The position numbers and the translations under genes were made by a program. Shown here one piece after another: positions 7,325 through 15,596 of a DNA stretch of 54,525 nt. Under the pieces are notes generated by a model. That model ran no database searches, was not told the origin of the DNA, and saw only the letters and a list, made by a program, of their open reading frames with translations. Numbering within the stretch: position 1 is the first letter of the stretch; every line of letters starts with the position of its first letter. This DNA is from Sebaldella sp. S0638 (GTDB lineage Bacteria > Fusobacteriota > Fusobacteriia > Fusobacteriales > Leptotrichiaceae), in the NCBI RefSeq assembly GCF_024158605.1, contig NZ_JAMZGM010000019.1:1-54525 (forward strand), written 5' to 3'.

Positions 7325-7534
7325 ATGAAAAAAGCAAAGAAAATTTTGATATTTTTAAGTGCAGTATTACTGGTAATAATAGGTAATAAAAAAAACTCGG
7401 ACTTTACTGCCCAAAATAAAAACAAGGATAATAAAGAGGTACTGAACAAGGAGAAATCAGAAGAATATGAAAATAAAAAGAGTGAAGTAACAACGGAACC
7501 TGACGGCAAAGAAAGAGCAACAGCAAGCAAATGA
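7325..7534 (+). CDS. Short signal-anchor peptide upstream of ApbE
   Basis: This 69-aa product has a basic start (MKKAKKIL), a hydrophobic segment at about 6-21 (ILIFLSAVLLVIIG) and a hydrophilic Lys/Glu/Asn-rich tail with no Cys. In-frame ATGs also exist at 7295 and 7319. 7325 is preferred because AAAGGAG lies 9 nt before it. The stop overlaps the ApbE start as ATGA, and ApbE has no good ribosome site of its own, so translation is coupled. The tail has no recognisable domain. It may be a separate secreted or anchored small protein, or the exported N-terminus of an ApbE precursor split by a -1 frameshift, since most ApbE proteins carry such a leader and this ApbE lacks one. Confidence 0.6.
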   Translation: MKKAKKILIFLSAVLLVIIGNKKNSDFTAQNKNKDNKEVLNKEKSEEYENKKSEVTTEPDGKERATASK

Positions 7535-8478
7535 AAGAATTTAGATATAAAGTCCGTACAGAATACTTATTTCATTCACATATAAAAATAAAAATACCTG
7601 ATAATTATGAAGACGGTATTTTTGATGAATTATTTGAGATAATGAAACGGGTAGACCAAAAGTACAATTCATATTCAGAATCTTCTTATTTTGATCTTAT
7701 AAACAAAAATGCCGGAAATTTTACAAATGTAGATAAAATAACTGTAGAAATACTGGAAACAGTGAAAAGATACTCAGATTTTTTTGACGGTATTTATGAT
7801 ATTACCATAATGCCATTGATCAGGCTATGGGGATTTTACGGCAAAGAACATTACACAATTCCATCATTTCATAAAATAGAAGAAATAAAGAAAAAAGTAG
7901 ATTATAAAAAAATAGAAATTGATCCTGTTAATCTGAAAGTAAAATCAGGAACAGGACAGGAGATAGTTACAGGCTCTTTTATAAAAGCATTTGCATTGGA
8001 TATGGCTGCTGCGAAACTCTTGGAACTGGGGATCAGTAATGCAGTAATTAATGCCGGCGGAAGCAGTATAAGGGGTTTTAATAACAGCCTGAAAAAGGAA
8101 TGGATAATATCAGTCTCTGATCCTGATAATTCCAATAAAGATTTATTTGATCTGAGGCTGGAGAATATGTCGTATTCTACATCAGCACAGGGAAACAGCT
8201 TTGTGGAGATAAATAATAAGAAATACGGGCATATAATAAATCCGCTTACGGGATATCCGTCTGAAAATAAAGCTGTGGGAATAATAACAGCTGACAGTTT
8301 TGCCGGAGATATATTGTCTACGGGACTTTTTAACTGTGAACCGGAAAAGTTTCTGGAATTAATAAAAGATTTGAAAAAAGAGATGTATATAGAAGGATTT
8401 TTAATGGATAAAGATAGAAAAACATATTATTCTGAGGGTTTTAGAAGACATATTGTCAATTATGAATTAATGGGGTGA
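7531..8478 (+). CDS. apbE: FAD:protein FMN transferase (ApbE family)
   Basis: ApbE uses FAD and Mg2+ to attach FMN covalently to Thr/Ser of Rnf/Nqr-type and other flavoproteins outside the cytoplasm. This 315-aa protein keeps the family blocks: YNSYSESSYFDLINKN (about 49-64), VTGSFIKAFALDMAAAKLL near residue 150, INAGGSS, and the C-terminal HIINPLTGYPSE with SFAGDILSTGLF, where the Mg-binding Asp/Thr lie. The usual lipoprotein leader and MGT start block are absent; an overlapping upstream ORF supplies a signal-like segment. It is 4 bp before rnfC and so cotranscribed with it. RnfD downstream is a plausible FMN acceptor. Confidence 0.9.
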   Translation: MKEFRYKVRTEYLFHSHIKIKIPDNYEDGIFDELFEIMKRVDQKYNSYSESSYFDLINKNAGNFTNVDKITVEILETVKRYSDFFDGIYDITIMPLIRLWGFYGKEHYTIPSFHKIEEIKKKVDYKKIEIDPVNLKVKSGTGQEIVTGSFIKAFALDMAAAKLLELGISNAVINAGGSSIRGFNNSLKKEWIISVSDPDNSNKDLFDLRLENMSYSTSAQGNSFVEINNKKYGHIINPLTGYPSENKAVGIITADSFAGDILSTGLFNCEPEKFLELIKDLKKEMYIEGFLMDKDRKTYYSEGFRRHIVNYELMG

Positions 8479-8482
8479 AAAT

Positions 8483-9805
8483 TTGAAAAAAACATTTAAT
8501 GAAAAAATGAGAATAGCTTCAATGAAGGATAAAACTAAGGAGAAGAAAACGGAGAAACTGGAAGATCCGTTATTTTTTTATGTTTCGTTTCAGCAGCATA
8601 TTGGTCAGCCAGCGAAAGAAATAGTAAAACCCGGTGATTACATAAAGAGGTATCAGCTGATAGGAGAATCACAGGGCAGTATTTCAGCAAAAATTCATTC
8701 ACCTGTTTCAGGAATAGTGAAAGAAATAACAGAAAAGATTCTTCCAAACGGAATGAAAGCCAAAACAGCAGTGATTGAGAATGATTTTCAATATACGGAA
8801 ATGGAAACGGTAAAAAGAGACATAAAAAAAATTGGTGAATATTCAGCAAAAGAACTTTTGGAAATAATAGGAAATGCCGGAATTACCGGTGAAGGCGGAG
8901 CACAGTTTCCTACACATATAAAATATGATGTGAAAAATAAAAAAATAAAAAATATTATTCTAAATGGAGCTGAGTGTGAGCCTTATCTTACATGTGACTA
9001 TATTCTTATGAAAGACTACGGGAAAGAACTTTTTGACGGGATAAAAATAATTGCGGAAATTCTCAAACCTGAAAATATAATTCTGGCAATTGATGAGAAA
9101 TATTCTTCACTTACAGATAAATTTCCGGAATATAATACAGACGGTGTAAAGATAGTCACAGTTTCGGATGTTTATCCTCAGGGAAGCGAACAGCTTTTGA
9201 TAAAAAGTATTTTTAATAAAGAAATTCCAAAATCAAAGCTTCCTTCAGAGGAGGGAATCATAGTCAGTAATGTAGGAACAGTAAAGGCTGTATATGAAGC
9301 TTTTGTGAACGGTGTGCCGCTTGTTGAGAGAATAGTGACAGTATCTGGTGAGAAATCAGGGATATATGGGAATTATACTGCGAAAATCGGTACACCCCTA
9401 AGTCATATTATCGAAAAATCAGCATTAAAAGATACACTGGAAAATATAAGAATAATATTCGGCGGTCCTATGATGGGTAATGAGGTAAATGATCCGGAAA
9501 CAGTGATAATGAAAGGAACATCGGGAGTTTTGTTTTTGTCAAAAGAAATAGACAAGATAGAAAGAAAAAATTGTATTTTATGCGGTTACTGTTCCGAAGT
9601 GTGTCCTGTTTATCTTATGCCTATGAAATTTGAGGAGTTTTACAGAAAGAAAAAATATAAAAAACTGGCGGAATATAATCTGAGTTCATGTATAGAGTGC
9701 GGAGCCTGTGAATATGTATGTCCGTCACGTGTAGCGCTTATAGAAAGCATAAAATCAGGCAAAAAAGAACTAAGCAGGATGAAAGGCGGGGGAATTAATG
9801 GATAA
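8483..9805 (+). CDS. rnfC: Electron transport complex subunit RnfC
   Basis: RnfC is the NADH-side, Fe-S-bearing peripheral subunit of Rnf ion-pumping complexes. This 440-aa protein has the N-terminal barrel-sandwich segment (HSPVSGIVKEI), the nucleotide/FMN-binding block ITGEGGAQFPTHIKY, the hallmark NGAECEPYLTCDY, and two 4Fe-4S motifs CxxCxxCxxxCP at Cys364/367/370/374 and Cys403/406/409/413. It starts with TTG at 8483, right after a GGGGTGA ribosome site that overlaps the ApbE stop. It overlaps rnfD by 8 bp. All key cysteines are present, so it should be functional. The N-terminal 20 residues are unusually Lys-rich. Confidence 0.93.
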   Translation: MKKTFNEKMRIASMKDKTKEKKTEKLEDPLFFYVSFQQHIGQPAKEIVKPGDYIKRYQLIGESQGSISAKIHSPVSGIVKEITEKILPNGMKAKTAVIENDFQYTEMETVKRDIKKIGEYSAKELLEIIGNAGITGEGGAQFPTHIKYDVKNKKIKNIILNGAECEPYLTCDYILMKDYGKELFDGIKIIAEILKPENIILAIDEKYSSLTDKFPEYNTDGVKIVTVSDVYPQGSEQLLIKSIFNKEIPKSKLPSEEGIIVSNVGTVKAVYEAFVNGVPLVERIVTVSGEKSGIYGNYTAKIGTPLSHIIEKSALKDTLENIRIIFGGPMMGNEVNDPETVIMKGTSGVLFLSKEIDKIERKNCILCGYCSEVCPVYLMPMKFEEFYRKKKYKKLAEYNLSSCIECGACEYVCPSRVALIESIKSGKKELSRMKGGGING

Positions 9806-10886
9806 CGCAGGAAAAACTTTTAATCCTTATATCAGAGTGAATGATAGCGTGGCAAAAGTAATGGGAGATGTGATTTTAGCACTGCTTCCCTGTATGTTGA
9901 TTACTTTTCTGGCATATGGTGTCCGTCCGCTGCTTTTGTGTGCAGTGTGTGTATTCAGTACTGTTTTGGCTGAATGGCTTTTTTCATTATTTTTTTTAAA
10001 AAGGAAAAGTTCGGTAAATGACTTATCTGCTGTGGTAACAGGCATGCTTCTGTCTTTTACGCTGGCTCCTTTTACACCATTTTATGCTGCGGCCTTCGGA
10101 GGTGCGGCTGCTGTAATATTTGGTAAAATTGCCGCAGGAGGACTTGGGAGAAATATATTTAATCCTGCATTACTCGGGAGAGAATTTATGACTGTATTTT
10201 TTCCTGCTGCAATGACATCAGGAATGATATGGGGAAATGAGAATTTATTAAAATATCACAGCATAAAAATATTTGATTTTTCCGGAGTTCCGGGCTGGGC
10301 AGAGTATATAAACAGGATATTTTTTACTGCAAGCGGGGCTATTGGTGAATATTCCATACTTTTACTGGCTGCAGGCGGTATTTATCTCATATACAGGGAA
10401 AGAATATCGTGGCATATACCTTTTTCCATGTTTACTGTGATATTTTTGGGAATAATGATTTTTACATTTCTTGGTTTTGATATAAAAATAGCTTTGGGAG
10501 GAATAATTCTCGGCGGAATATATATGGCAACAGATATGCCGACCAGTACAACTACACCTGCAGCTAAGATTTATTACGGGTGTATGATCGGGGTTTCAGT
10601 GATACTCTGCTGGATGAGCCGCATAGAATTTGAAACATTGTCATATTCTATACTAATACTGAATATATTCAAAAATCCCATAGATAATTTATGCAGACCA
10701 AGGGTATTCGGGACAGAAAGGAAAACTTTCAGAAGAATACTGCATGGTTTTGGTCTTTTTGTCATTATTGTGCTTACTATAATAGCGGTAATGTTTTTTC
10801 ATCATAATAATCTCGTAAAATATCTGCTGTATGTTTATATAATATGGATCGCAGTAAGATTCATACGCTCTGGAGAGATATCATAA
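9798..10886 (+). CDS. rnfD: Electron transport complex subunit RnfD (NqrB/RnfD family)
   Basis: This 362-aa integral membrane protein has about ten hydrophobic segments. It matches RnfD/NqrB, the membrane subunit that carries covalent FMN and forms part of the ion path. Family marks are FNPYIRVNDSVAKVMGDV at the start, GGLGRNIFNPALLGREFM (about 113-130), and ATDMPTSTTTPAAKIYYG (about 243-260), which holds the Thr-rich FMN attachment region. It ends with Rnf/Nqr-like FKNPIDNLCRPR and two further membrane spans. It is the last gene of the cluster; rnfG, rnfE, rnfA and rnfB do not follow. A GC-rich terminator lies about 140 bp downstream. Confidence 0.92.
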   Translation: MDNAGKTFNPYIRVNDSVAKVMGDVILALLPCMLITFLAYGVRPLLLCAVCVFSTVLAEWLFSLFFLKRKSSVNDLSAVVTGMLLSFTLAPFTPFYAAAFGGAAAVIFGKIAAGGLGRNIFNPALLGREFMTVFFPAAMTSGMIWGNENLLKYHSIKIFDFSGVPGWAEYINRIFFTASGAIGEYSILLLAAGGIYLIYRERISWHIPFSMFTVIFLGIMIFTFLGFDIKIALGGIILGGIYMATDMPTSTTTPAAKIYYGCMIGVSVILCWMSRIEFETLSYSILILNIFKNPIDNLCRPRVFGTERKTFRRILHGFGLFVIIVLTIIAVMFFHHNNLVKYLLYVYIIWIAVRFIRSGEIS

Positions 10887-11010
10887 GAAATATCTTATAT
10901 ATGAAAAAGGTAAAATAAATCAAATAATAGGCGTAAAAAAAGCTAATGCTAAGCTGTAAGAGTTAGAATTATTACAGCTAATAAGAAGAATAATTTTTTC
11001 ATAACCCAAT

Positions 11011-11051
11011 TGATGAAAAAATGAGCCGCCCCGACCCCGGGCGGCTTTATT
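11011..11051. terminator. GC-rich terminator of the ApbE-Rnf cluster
   Basis: AGCCGCCC (11024-11031) pairs with GGGCGGCT (11039-11046). It is one of the few GC-rich stretches in this region. T-rich sequence follows on the plus strand (TTTATTAT) and six T on the minus strand, so it may work both ways. Confidence 0.8.
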
Positions 11052-11154
11052 ATAAACTGCGGTAAATATTATATTGATAAAATAATGCGCATAATGTATA
11101 TTATAGATATAATAGTTATTGCAGGAATATAATTTGATGTAGAAGGAGTCAGCT

Positions 11155-11442
11155 ATGGGATTATCAATAAAAAAAAATATAACTATCCCTGAGGAGGATT
11201 TCAAAATAATAGAAAAATTTAGTAAAAAATTTGGTAAATCATTTTCTGAATTTCTTAGATTTGCAGCCAAGGAATATATAAAAATACAGGAAAATTTGGA
11301 TTTGAAAGAGTTTTTACTGGAACATTGTGAATATGCTTCGAAAGAAGAAGAAAAAGAAATTTTGAAAACTATAAAGGAACTTGATTCTAAAGATAAGGGG
11401 AAGGCTGTTAGATTAGATGAGTTTTTATCAGAAAAAAGCTGA
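11155..11442 (+). CDS. RHH-type antitoxin (RelB/CopG-like)
   Basis: This 95-aa protein has an N-terminal ribbon-helix-helix pattern: a short strand (KKNITIPEEDF), helix (KIIEKFSKKFGK) and helix (SFSEFLRFAAKEYIK). An acidic, Lys/Glu-rich middle follows, and a C-terminus GKAVRLDEFLSE of the kind that binds RelE-type toxins. GAAGGAG lies upstream of ATG. It is followed after 32 bp by a RelE-like toxin fragment, the usual antitoxin-toxin order. The protein would bind its own promoter as a dimer and neutralise the toxin. The antitoxin looks intact. Confidence 0.85.
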   Translation: MGLSIKKNITIPEEDFKIIEKFSKKFGKSFSEFLRFAAKEYIKIQENLDLKEFLLEHCEYASKEEEKEILKTIKELDSKDKGKAVRLDEFLSEKS

Positions 11443-11474
11443 AAAAATGACTGAAAGAAAACAAGGAGTGTGGT

Positions 11475-11663
11475 TTGAGATTCTATAAGGCCTTTATAGA
11501 GATTTTAAAAAATATTACAGAATGTTTTATAAAATATGATATTGTAAAATTAAGGGGAAATACTGATTTTTTCAGATTGAGAATAGGTAAATACAGAGCA
11601 GTATTTGAAATAAAAAAAATAATAGTGATAAACATTGATAGCAGAGGCGGGATATATAAGTAA
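11475..11663 (+). CDS. RelE/ParE-family toxin, N-terminally truncated
   Basis: This 62-aa product keeps the C-terminal two thirds of a RelE-like mRNA interferase or ParE-like toxin: a helix, KLRGNTDFFRLRIGKYRAVFE and IDSRGGIYK. Typical family members are 85-90 aa and begin with a strand and helix (about 25 residues) that is missing here; only 32 bp separates the ORF from the antitoxin, too little to encode it. The TTG start has AAGGAG 6 nt upstream, and the frame is closed by TGA at 11451. Short fragments in the other frames upstream may be remnants. The toxin is probably inactive or a decayed copy held with its antitoxin. Confidence 0.65.
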   Translation: MRFYKAFIEILKNITECFIKYDIVKLRGNTDFFRLRIGKYRAVFEIKKIIVINIDSRGGIYK

Positions 11664-11735
11664 ACCGTCTCTGAATAGTTTAAGATTTGTATTTACCTCA
11701 AATATAAATAATTCGGTTATAAGTGATGGAATTTT

Positions 11736-11778
11736 GATCTGCTGATCTAAAAAATAAGAATAAGCAGATCTTTTTTTA
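11736..11778 (+). terminator. Terminator of the toxin-antitoxin pair
   Basis: GATCTGCT (11736-11743) pairs with AGCAGATC (11763-11770), followed by seven T. Confidence 0.88.
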
Positions 11779-11839
11779 TCTATAGCAAGATTTTATATAA
11801 TAAAATTTATAGGAATTAGAAATATAACTAACAATAAAA

Positions 11840-11880
11840 AATAAAAGTATCGATGCACTAATGCATCGATATATTTTTAA
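11840..11880. terminator. Bidirectional terminator of the EIIBC gene
   Basis: TATCGATGCA (11848-11857) pairs perfectly with TGCATCGATA (11862-11871) over a 4-nt loop. T-rich tails occur on both strands. It lies 26 bp past the stop of the minus-strand PTS gene. Confidence 0.87.
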
Positions 11881-11897
11881 AAAAGTCAAAAAGCATT

Positions 11898-13250
11898 TTA
11901 TTTTTCTTTTACTACGAACATATAAGAAAGTATACATGAAAGAATAATTGCAATAAGTATTCCTGCCACTGCAAACGGGAAATAAGGTCCTATATATGCA
12001 GGAAGACTGAATATACTGGATAATATGTATCCATAAATACGCACTCCGAAAAATGCAATAAATGCAGATGCTGCTGAACTTCCTATTGTAGCAGCTAGGA
12101 AAGCTTTTTTGTATTTTGTAAGCACGCCGAATAAAGCCGGTTCTGTGATTCCCAGTAGTCCTGATATAGCAGAAGAAAGTATTACTGACTTTTCCTTCTT
12201 GTCCTTTTCTTTGAAATACACAGCAAGTGTAGCACCGGTAATAGCCATATTTGCCATAAACATCATAGGCATAAGCATATCATATCCTTGTTCCTGAAAA
12301 TTCTGAAGAGCAATAGGCGTCATGGCATGGTGCATTCCTGTGAGTATAGCTACAGGACGGATAGCTCCTACGATTAGTCCTGCCAGAACAGGGGATATAT
12401 TAAATAGTGCCTGTATAATTACTGCAAGTCCCTTCCCCAGATAAATTCCCACAGGACCTATAACACTCAGTGTAAGAAAAGACATAATAAACAATGTTAC
12501 TGTGGGAGTAAAAACAGTTCTCAGAACTTCAGGCATGACTTTATCTACCATTTTATGAACATAACTTAAAACCCATACTGCGAATATAATGGGGATAACA
12601 CTTCCGCTGTAGTTAAACACAGGAACAGGAATAAAACCAAGAAAACTGTAAGAAGCAACTGCTCCCTCCTTTGCCGCGGCAATCATATTCGGCGACATTA
12701 TACATGCTGCAACTGCTGCTGCAAGATACTGGTTTGTCTTAAATATCTTTGCTGCAGATACTGCAAGGAAAAACGGAAGAAAGATAAATACACCGCTTGC
12801 AGCCATATCTATGATTTTTACAGTATCACTGTCAGTAGAAATAATTTTCAGGGCTATAAAACCGGCAAGAAGTCCTTTTATCATACCTGCTCCGGCAATA
12901 GCCGGAACTATAGGACCAAAAACACCTGATACTATATCCATAAATACAGATATTATTCCTTTTTTTGAATTTTTTTGGTTGTCCTGAATTTCCGTACCAT
13001 TATTCAAGTCTATTTCTTTGGAAAATATATCGTAATAATCTTTTACGTTAGTCCCTATAACAATCTGAAACTGGTCGCTCTGAAGCTGTGACCCCATAAT
13101 CCCGTCCAGCTTGTTTATATTTTCCTGATTTATTTTATTATTGTCTTTTAAATTCAGCCGTAATCTGGTCATACAGTGCCAGACATTATTAATATTTTCT
13201 TTCCCACCAACATTTTGGATAATTAATTTTATAACCTCTCTTTTATCCAT
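11898..13250 (-). CDS. PTS transporter subunit EIIBC, beta-glucoside/sucrose/trehalose family
   Basis: This 450-aa permease has EIIB first (about 1-85), with the phosphorylated Cys26 in VWHCMTRLRLNL, then a hydrophobic EIIC domain (about 100-450). EIIC hallmarks include VFGPIVPAIAGAGMIKGLLA, LTGMHHAMTPIALQNF and GITEPALFGVLTKYKKAF. No EIIA domain is attached; beta-glucoside permeases often carry one at the C-terminus, so an outside EIIA is needed. AAGGAG precedes ATG. It is divergent from the RspA-like enzyme gene across 282 bp, so the two probably share control by the GntR regulator at 14809. The substrate is not determinable; no phosphoglycosidase is encoded next to it. Confidence 0.92.
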   Translation of the reverse strand: MDKREVIKLIIQNVGGKENINNVWHCMTRLRLNLKDNNKINQENINKLDGIMGSQLQSDQFQIVIGTNVKDYYDIFSKEIDLNNGTEIQDNQKNSKKGIISVFMDIVSGVFGPIVPAIAGAGMIKGLLAGFIALKIISTDSDTVKIIDMAASGVFIFLPFFLAVSAAKIFKTNQYLAAAVAACIMSPNMIAAAKEGAVASYSFLGFIPVPVFNYSGSVIPIIFAVWVLSYVHKMVDKVMPEVLRTVFTPTVTLFIMSFLTLSVIGPVGIYLGKGLAVIIQALFNISPVLAGLIVGAIRPVAILTGMHHAMTPIALQNFQEQGYDMLMPMMFMANMAITGATLAVYFKEKDKKEKSVILSSAISGLLGITEPALFGVLTKYKKAFLAATIGSSAASAFIAFFGVRIYGYILSSIFSLPAYIGPYFPFAVAGILIAIILSCILSYMFVVKEK

Positions 13251-13393
13251 TTTTCTCCTTCCAAAGTGTACTTTATTTTAAAATTTTAGCAGCTACTAAT
13301 TTCATACACTAAATATACCATATCTTTTCAGAAAAGCAAACTTACCATTTTTTAGAAATAAATTTATTTTTATATTATAAATAAAGGGTTATA

Positions 13394-13484
13394 TTGGTTT
13401 TGGACATTAAATTGGTATGTTTTTTTCTTGTTATTGATGATTTTTTGAAACCAAATTGACAATGAAATTATTAAATGTTTTAAT
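13394..13484 (+). promoter_or_regulatory. Promoter and possible operators of the rspA-like gene
   Basis: TTGACA (13456-13461), a 17-nt spacer and TTTAAT (13479-13484) form a good plus-strand promoter. Upstream are TTGGTTT (13394-13400), TTGGTAT (13412-13418) and the inverted AAACCAA (13448-13454). These half-sites lie in the divergent PTS/rspA control region and are candidates for GntR/UTRA binding (inference). Confidence 0.6.
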
Positions 13485-13532
13485 AACATCAGAAATGGGT
13501 GAATAATAACTTTTAGAAAAGAGGAATAAATA

Positions 13533-14732
13533 ATGACTCCTACAATTATAAAAAACATAGAATGTATTGTAACAAAGCCGGGACGGCATAATCTAACAAT
13601 AGTAAAAGTAGAAACAGATAAAAACATCACCGGATACGGGTGTGCAACCTTTCAGCAGAGACCCCTTGCAGTGAAAACAATGGTAGATGAATATATAAAG
13701 CCTTTGGTTCTCGGGAGAGATGCCAATAATATAGAGGATATATGGCAGATGCTAATGGTGAATTCGTACTGGAGAAATGGTCCGGTGATAAATAATGCAA
13801 TAGCGGGAATAGATATGGCGCTGTGGGATATAAAAGGGAAACTGGCAGAAATGCCTTTATACCAGCTGTTTGGAGGGAAGTCAAAAGATGCAGTTCCTGT
13901 TTATACACATGCGGCAGGCGAAAATATAGATGAACTGTTTGAAAAAGTAGACACTTTTTTAAATGAGGGGTATCGTCATATAAGATGTCAGCTTGGATTT
14001 TACGGGGGAAACTCAAAAGATATTCATATGGCTGAAAATCCTGCAAAAGGTGCCTATTACGATCAGGATGAGTATATAAAAACAACTTTGTTTATGTTTA
14101 AATCATTACGTGAAAAATATGGCGACAGATTTCATATACTACATGATATACATGAGCGTCTGTACCCAAGTCAGGCTCTGCGTTTTGCCAAGGAAGTAGA
14201 GAAGTACAATCCTTACTTTATAGAGGATATTCTGCCTCCTGACCAGAATGAATGGCTTACGCAGATACGCAGTCAGTCATCTGTACCGCTGGCAACAGGA
14301 GAATTATTCAATAATCCTATGGAATGGCGGAATATTATTATAAACAGACAGATAGATTTTTTGCGTTGTCATGTATCCCAGATAGGCGGTATTACTCCTG
14401 CATTGAAGCTTGCGGCTCTGTGTCAGACTTTTGGGATAAGGGTAGCATGGCATACACCGCCTGATATAACTCCTGTAGGTTCAGCGGTAAATACTCATTT
14501 GAATGTATATCTTCATAATGCTGCAATTCAGGAATATGTCGGGGAAGAGGAAACCGTACTTACAGTATTTAAGGGAGTGGAGAAGCCAAGAAACGGATAT
14601 TTGTATCCTGTAAACAGAGCAGGGATCGGTGTGGAATTTCTTAAAGAAGAAGCAGAAAAATATCCGGTGGAATACCGTCCGCATGAATGGACACAAAGCA
14701 GACTGCCGAACGGCGTTATAATGACACCGTAA
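13533..14732 (+). CDS. rspA: Enolase-superfamily dehydratase, RspA/D-mannonate dehydratase family
   Basis: This 399-aa enzyme aligns along its length with E. coli RspA-type members of the mannonate dehydratase subgroup, which remove water from sugar acids such as D-mannonate or act weakly on several. Metal ligands are visible as Asp205 (in LHDIHERL), Glu231 (FIEDILPP) and Glu257 (ATGELFN). His207 and His307 ([12 protein letters not shown]) are likely catalytic residues, and Arg151 and Tyr157 ([11 protein letters not shown]) sit where the ManD catalytic Arg/Tyr lie. The C-terminal [13 protein letters not shown] is nearly diagnostic of the RspA branch. GAGG lies 8 nt before ATG. Many RspA-branch proteins have little activity on mannonate, so the true substrate is open; the adjacent PTS is a hint only. 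Confidence 0.88.
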   Translation: MTPTIIKNIECIVTKPGRHNLTIVKVETDKNITGYGCATFQQRPLAVKTMVDEYIKPLVLGRDANNIEDIWQMLMVNSYWRNGPVINNAIAGIDMALWDIKGKLAEMPLYQLFGGKSKDAVPVYTHAAGENIDELFEKVDTFLNEGYRHIRCQLGFYGGNSKDIHMAENPAKGAYYDQDEYIKTTLFMFKSLREKYGDRFHILHDIHERLYPSQALRFAKEVEKYNPYFIEDILPPDQNEWLTQIRSQSSVPLATGELFNNPMEWRNIIINRQIDFLRCHVSQIGGITPALKLAALCQTFGIRVAWHTPPDITPVGSAVNTHLNVYLHNAAIQEYVGEEETVLTVFKGVEKPRNGYLYPVNRAGIGVEFLKEEAEKYPVEYRPHEWTQSRLPNGVIMTP

Positions 14733-14742
14733 TTGCACGGAC

Positions 14743-14771
14743 TTTACTTTAGCAGAAGACTGTTATATAAT
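14743..14771 (+). promoter_or_regulatory. Promoter of the GntR regulator
   Basis: TTTACT (14743-14748), a 17-nt spacer and a perfect TATAAT (14766-14771), about 38 bp before the start codon. The regulator can thus be expressed apart from rspA. Confidence 0.7.
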
Positions 14772-14808
14772 CTGATTAATAATTGTTTGGAATGTGCGGA
14801 GGTTTTGA

Positions 14809-15522
14809 ATGAAGAAAAAGGAATTTATAGCGCAGGATCTGCTGACAAAAATTTATCAGAATCTGTATAAAGATTATAAGCTTCCCACTGAAAGGGAGCT
14901 GGCTTTAAAATATAATGTTTCCAGACATACAGTAAGAGAAGCACTGAAAAAGCTGAATAATATCGGAATTATAGAAATAGTACAGGGTTCGGGAATATTT
15001 ATAAACAGAAAATTTCACCAGAGTCCCCTGATTTATAATTCAATAACCGAAAAAAAATATAATCAGATAAAATCAAAAATAATATATTTTATTCATAAAA
15101 AGCCCGGAAAAGAAGAACGGCAGATTTTTGATCTGGGGGAAGATGAATTTATATGGGAATTTCAGAGAGTCCGAATAGTGGATTATAAAATGACACAGAT
15201 AGAAGTATCAAAGCTTCCTGTACATTTATTCAGAGATTTAGATAAGAAAAATATAGAAAGTTCCATACAAAAATATGTAAGGGATAAAAATCTGGAGATT
15301 TCTCATTATATAACCACTTATGAAGCAGTGTCTATAAACAGAGAACAGGCTGAACTTCTGAAATGTAAAAAAGGTACGCCGGCTATGAAAATATTAAACA
15401 GAGGTATACTGGAGAATGGTCTTGTTTATGAATACAGTGAAATAATTGATATTGATTACTCATGTACATATTTTATACCGTTTAATAAGCAAAACCATAG
15501 TTTCAGACAGCTGGATATTTAA
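14809..15522 (+). CDS. GntR-family regulator, HutC/UTRA subfamily
   Basis: This 237-aa protein has an N-terminal winged helix (about 1-68). The recognition segment is KLPTERELALKYNVSRHTVR, followed by EALKKLNNIGIIEIVQGSGIFI. A C-terminal UTRA ligand-binding domain follows (about 85-230), with IWEFQRVRIVDYKMTQIEVS and LVYEYSEIIDIDY. GGAGG lies before ATG. It follows rspA by 76 bp with its own promoter. UTRA regulators bind sugar phosphates or related small molecules and often repress an adjacent PTS, which fits control of the divergent EIIBC and rspA genes. Its terminator is the hairpin at 15541. Confidence 0.92.
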   Translation: MKKKEFIAQDLLTKIYQNLYKDYKLPTERELALKYNVSRHTVREALKKLNNIGIIEIVQGSGIFINRKFHQSPLIYNSITEKKYNQIKSKIIYFIHKKPGKEERQIFDLGEDEFIWEFQRVRIVDYKMTQIEVSKLPVHLFRDLDKKNIESSIQKYVRDKNLEISHYITTYEAVSINREQAELLKCKKGTPAMKILNRGILENGLVYEYSEIIDIDYSCTYFIPFNKQNHSFRQLDI

Positions 15523-15540
15523 GACAGATAACAGGATATT

Positions 15541-15596
15541 CCGAAAAATAATTTTTTCAAAAAAGAGAAAATTATTTCCGGGATATTTTGTTTTAT
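15541..15596 (+). terminator. Probable terminator of the GntR gene
   Basis: AAATAATTTT (15546-15555) pairs with AAAATTATTT (15568-15577) between short CCG/CGG flanks, followed by T-rich ATATTTTGTTTTAT. Confidence 0.65.

Noticed and set aside
7325-7534. The 69-aa peptide considered as a missing RnfG
   Set aside because: RnfG is about 200 aa with an FMN-binding SGAT-type motif. This peptide is too short and has no such motif.
13627-14085. 152-codon minus-strand frame inside rspA
   Set aside because: It is antisense to a well-conserved enzyme with visible catalytic residues, and has a His/Leu/Tyr-rich shadow composition and no ribosome site.
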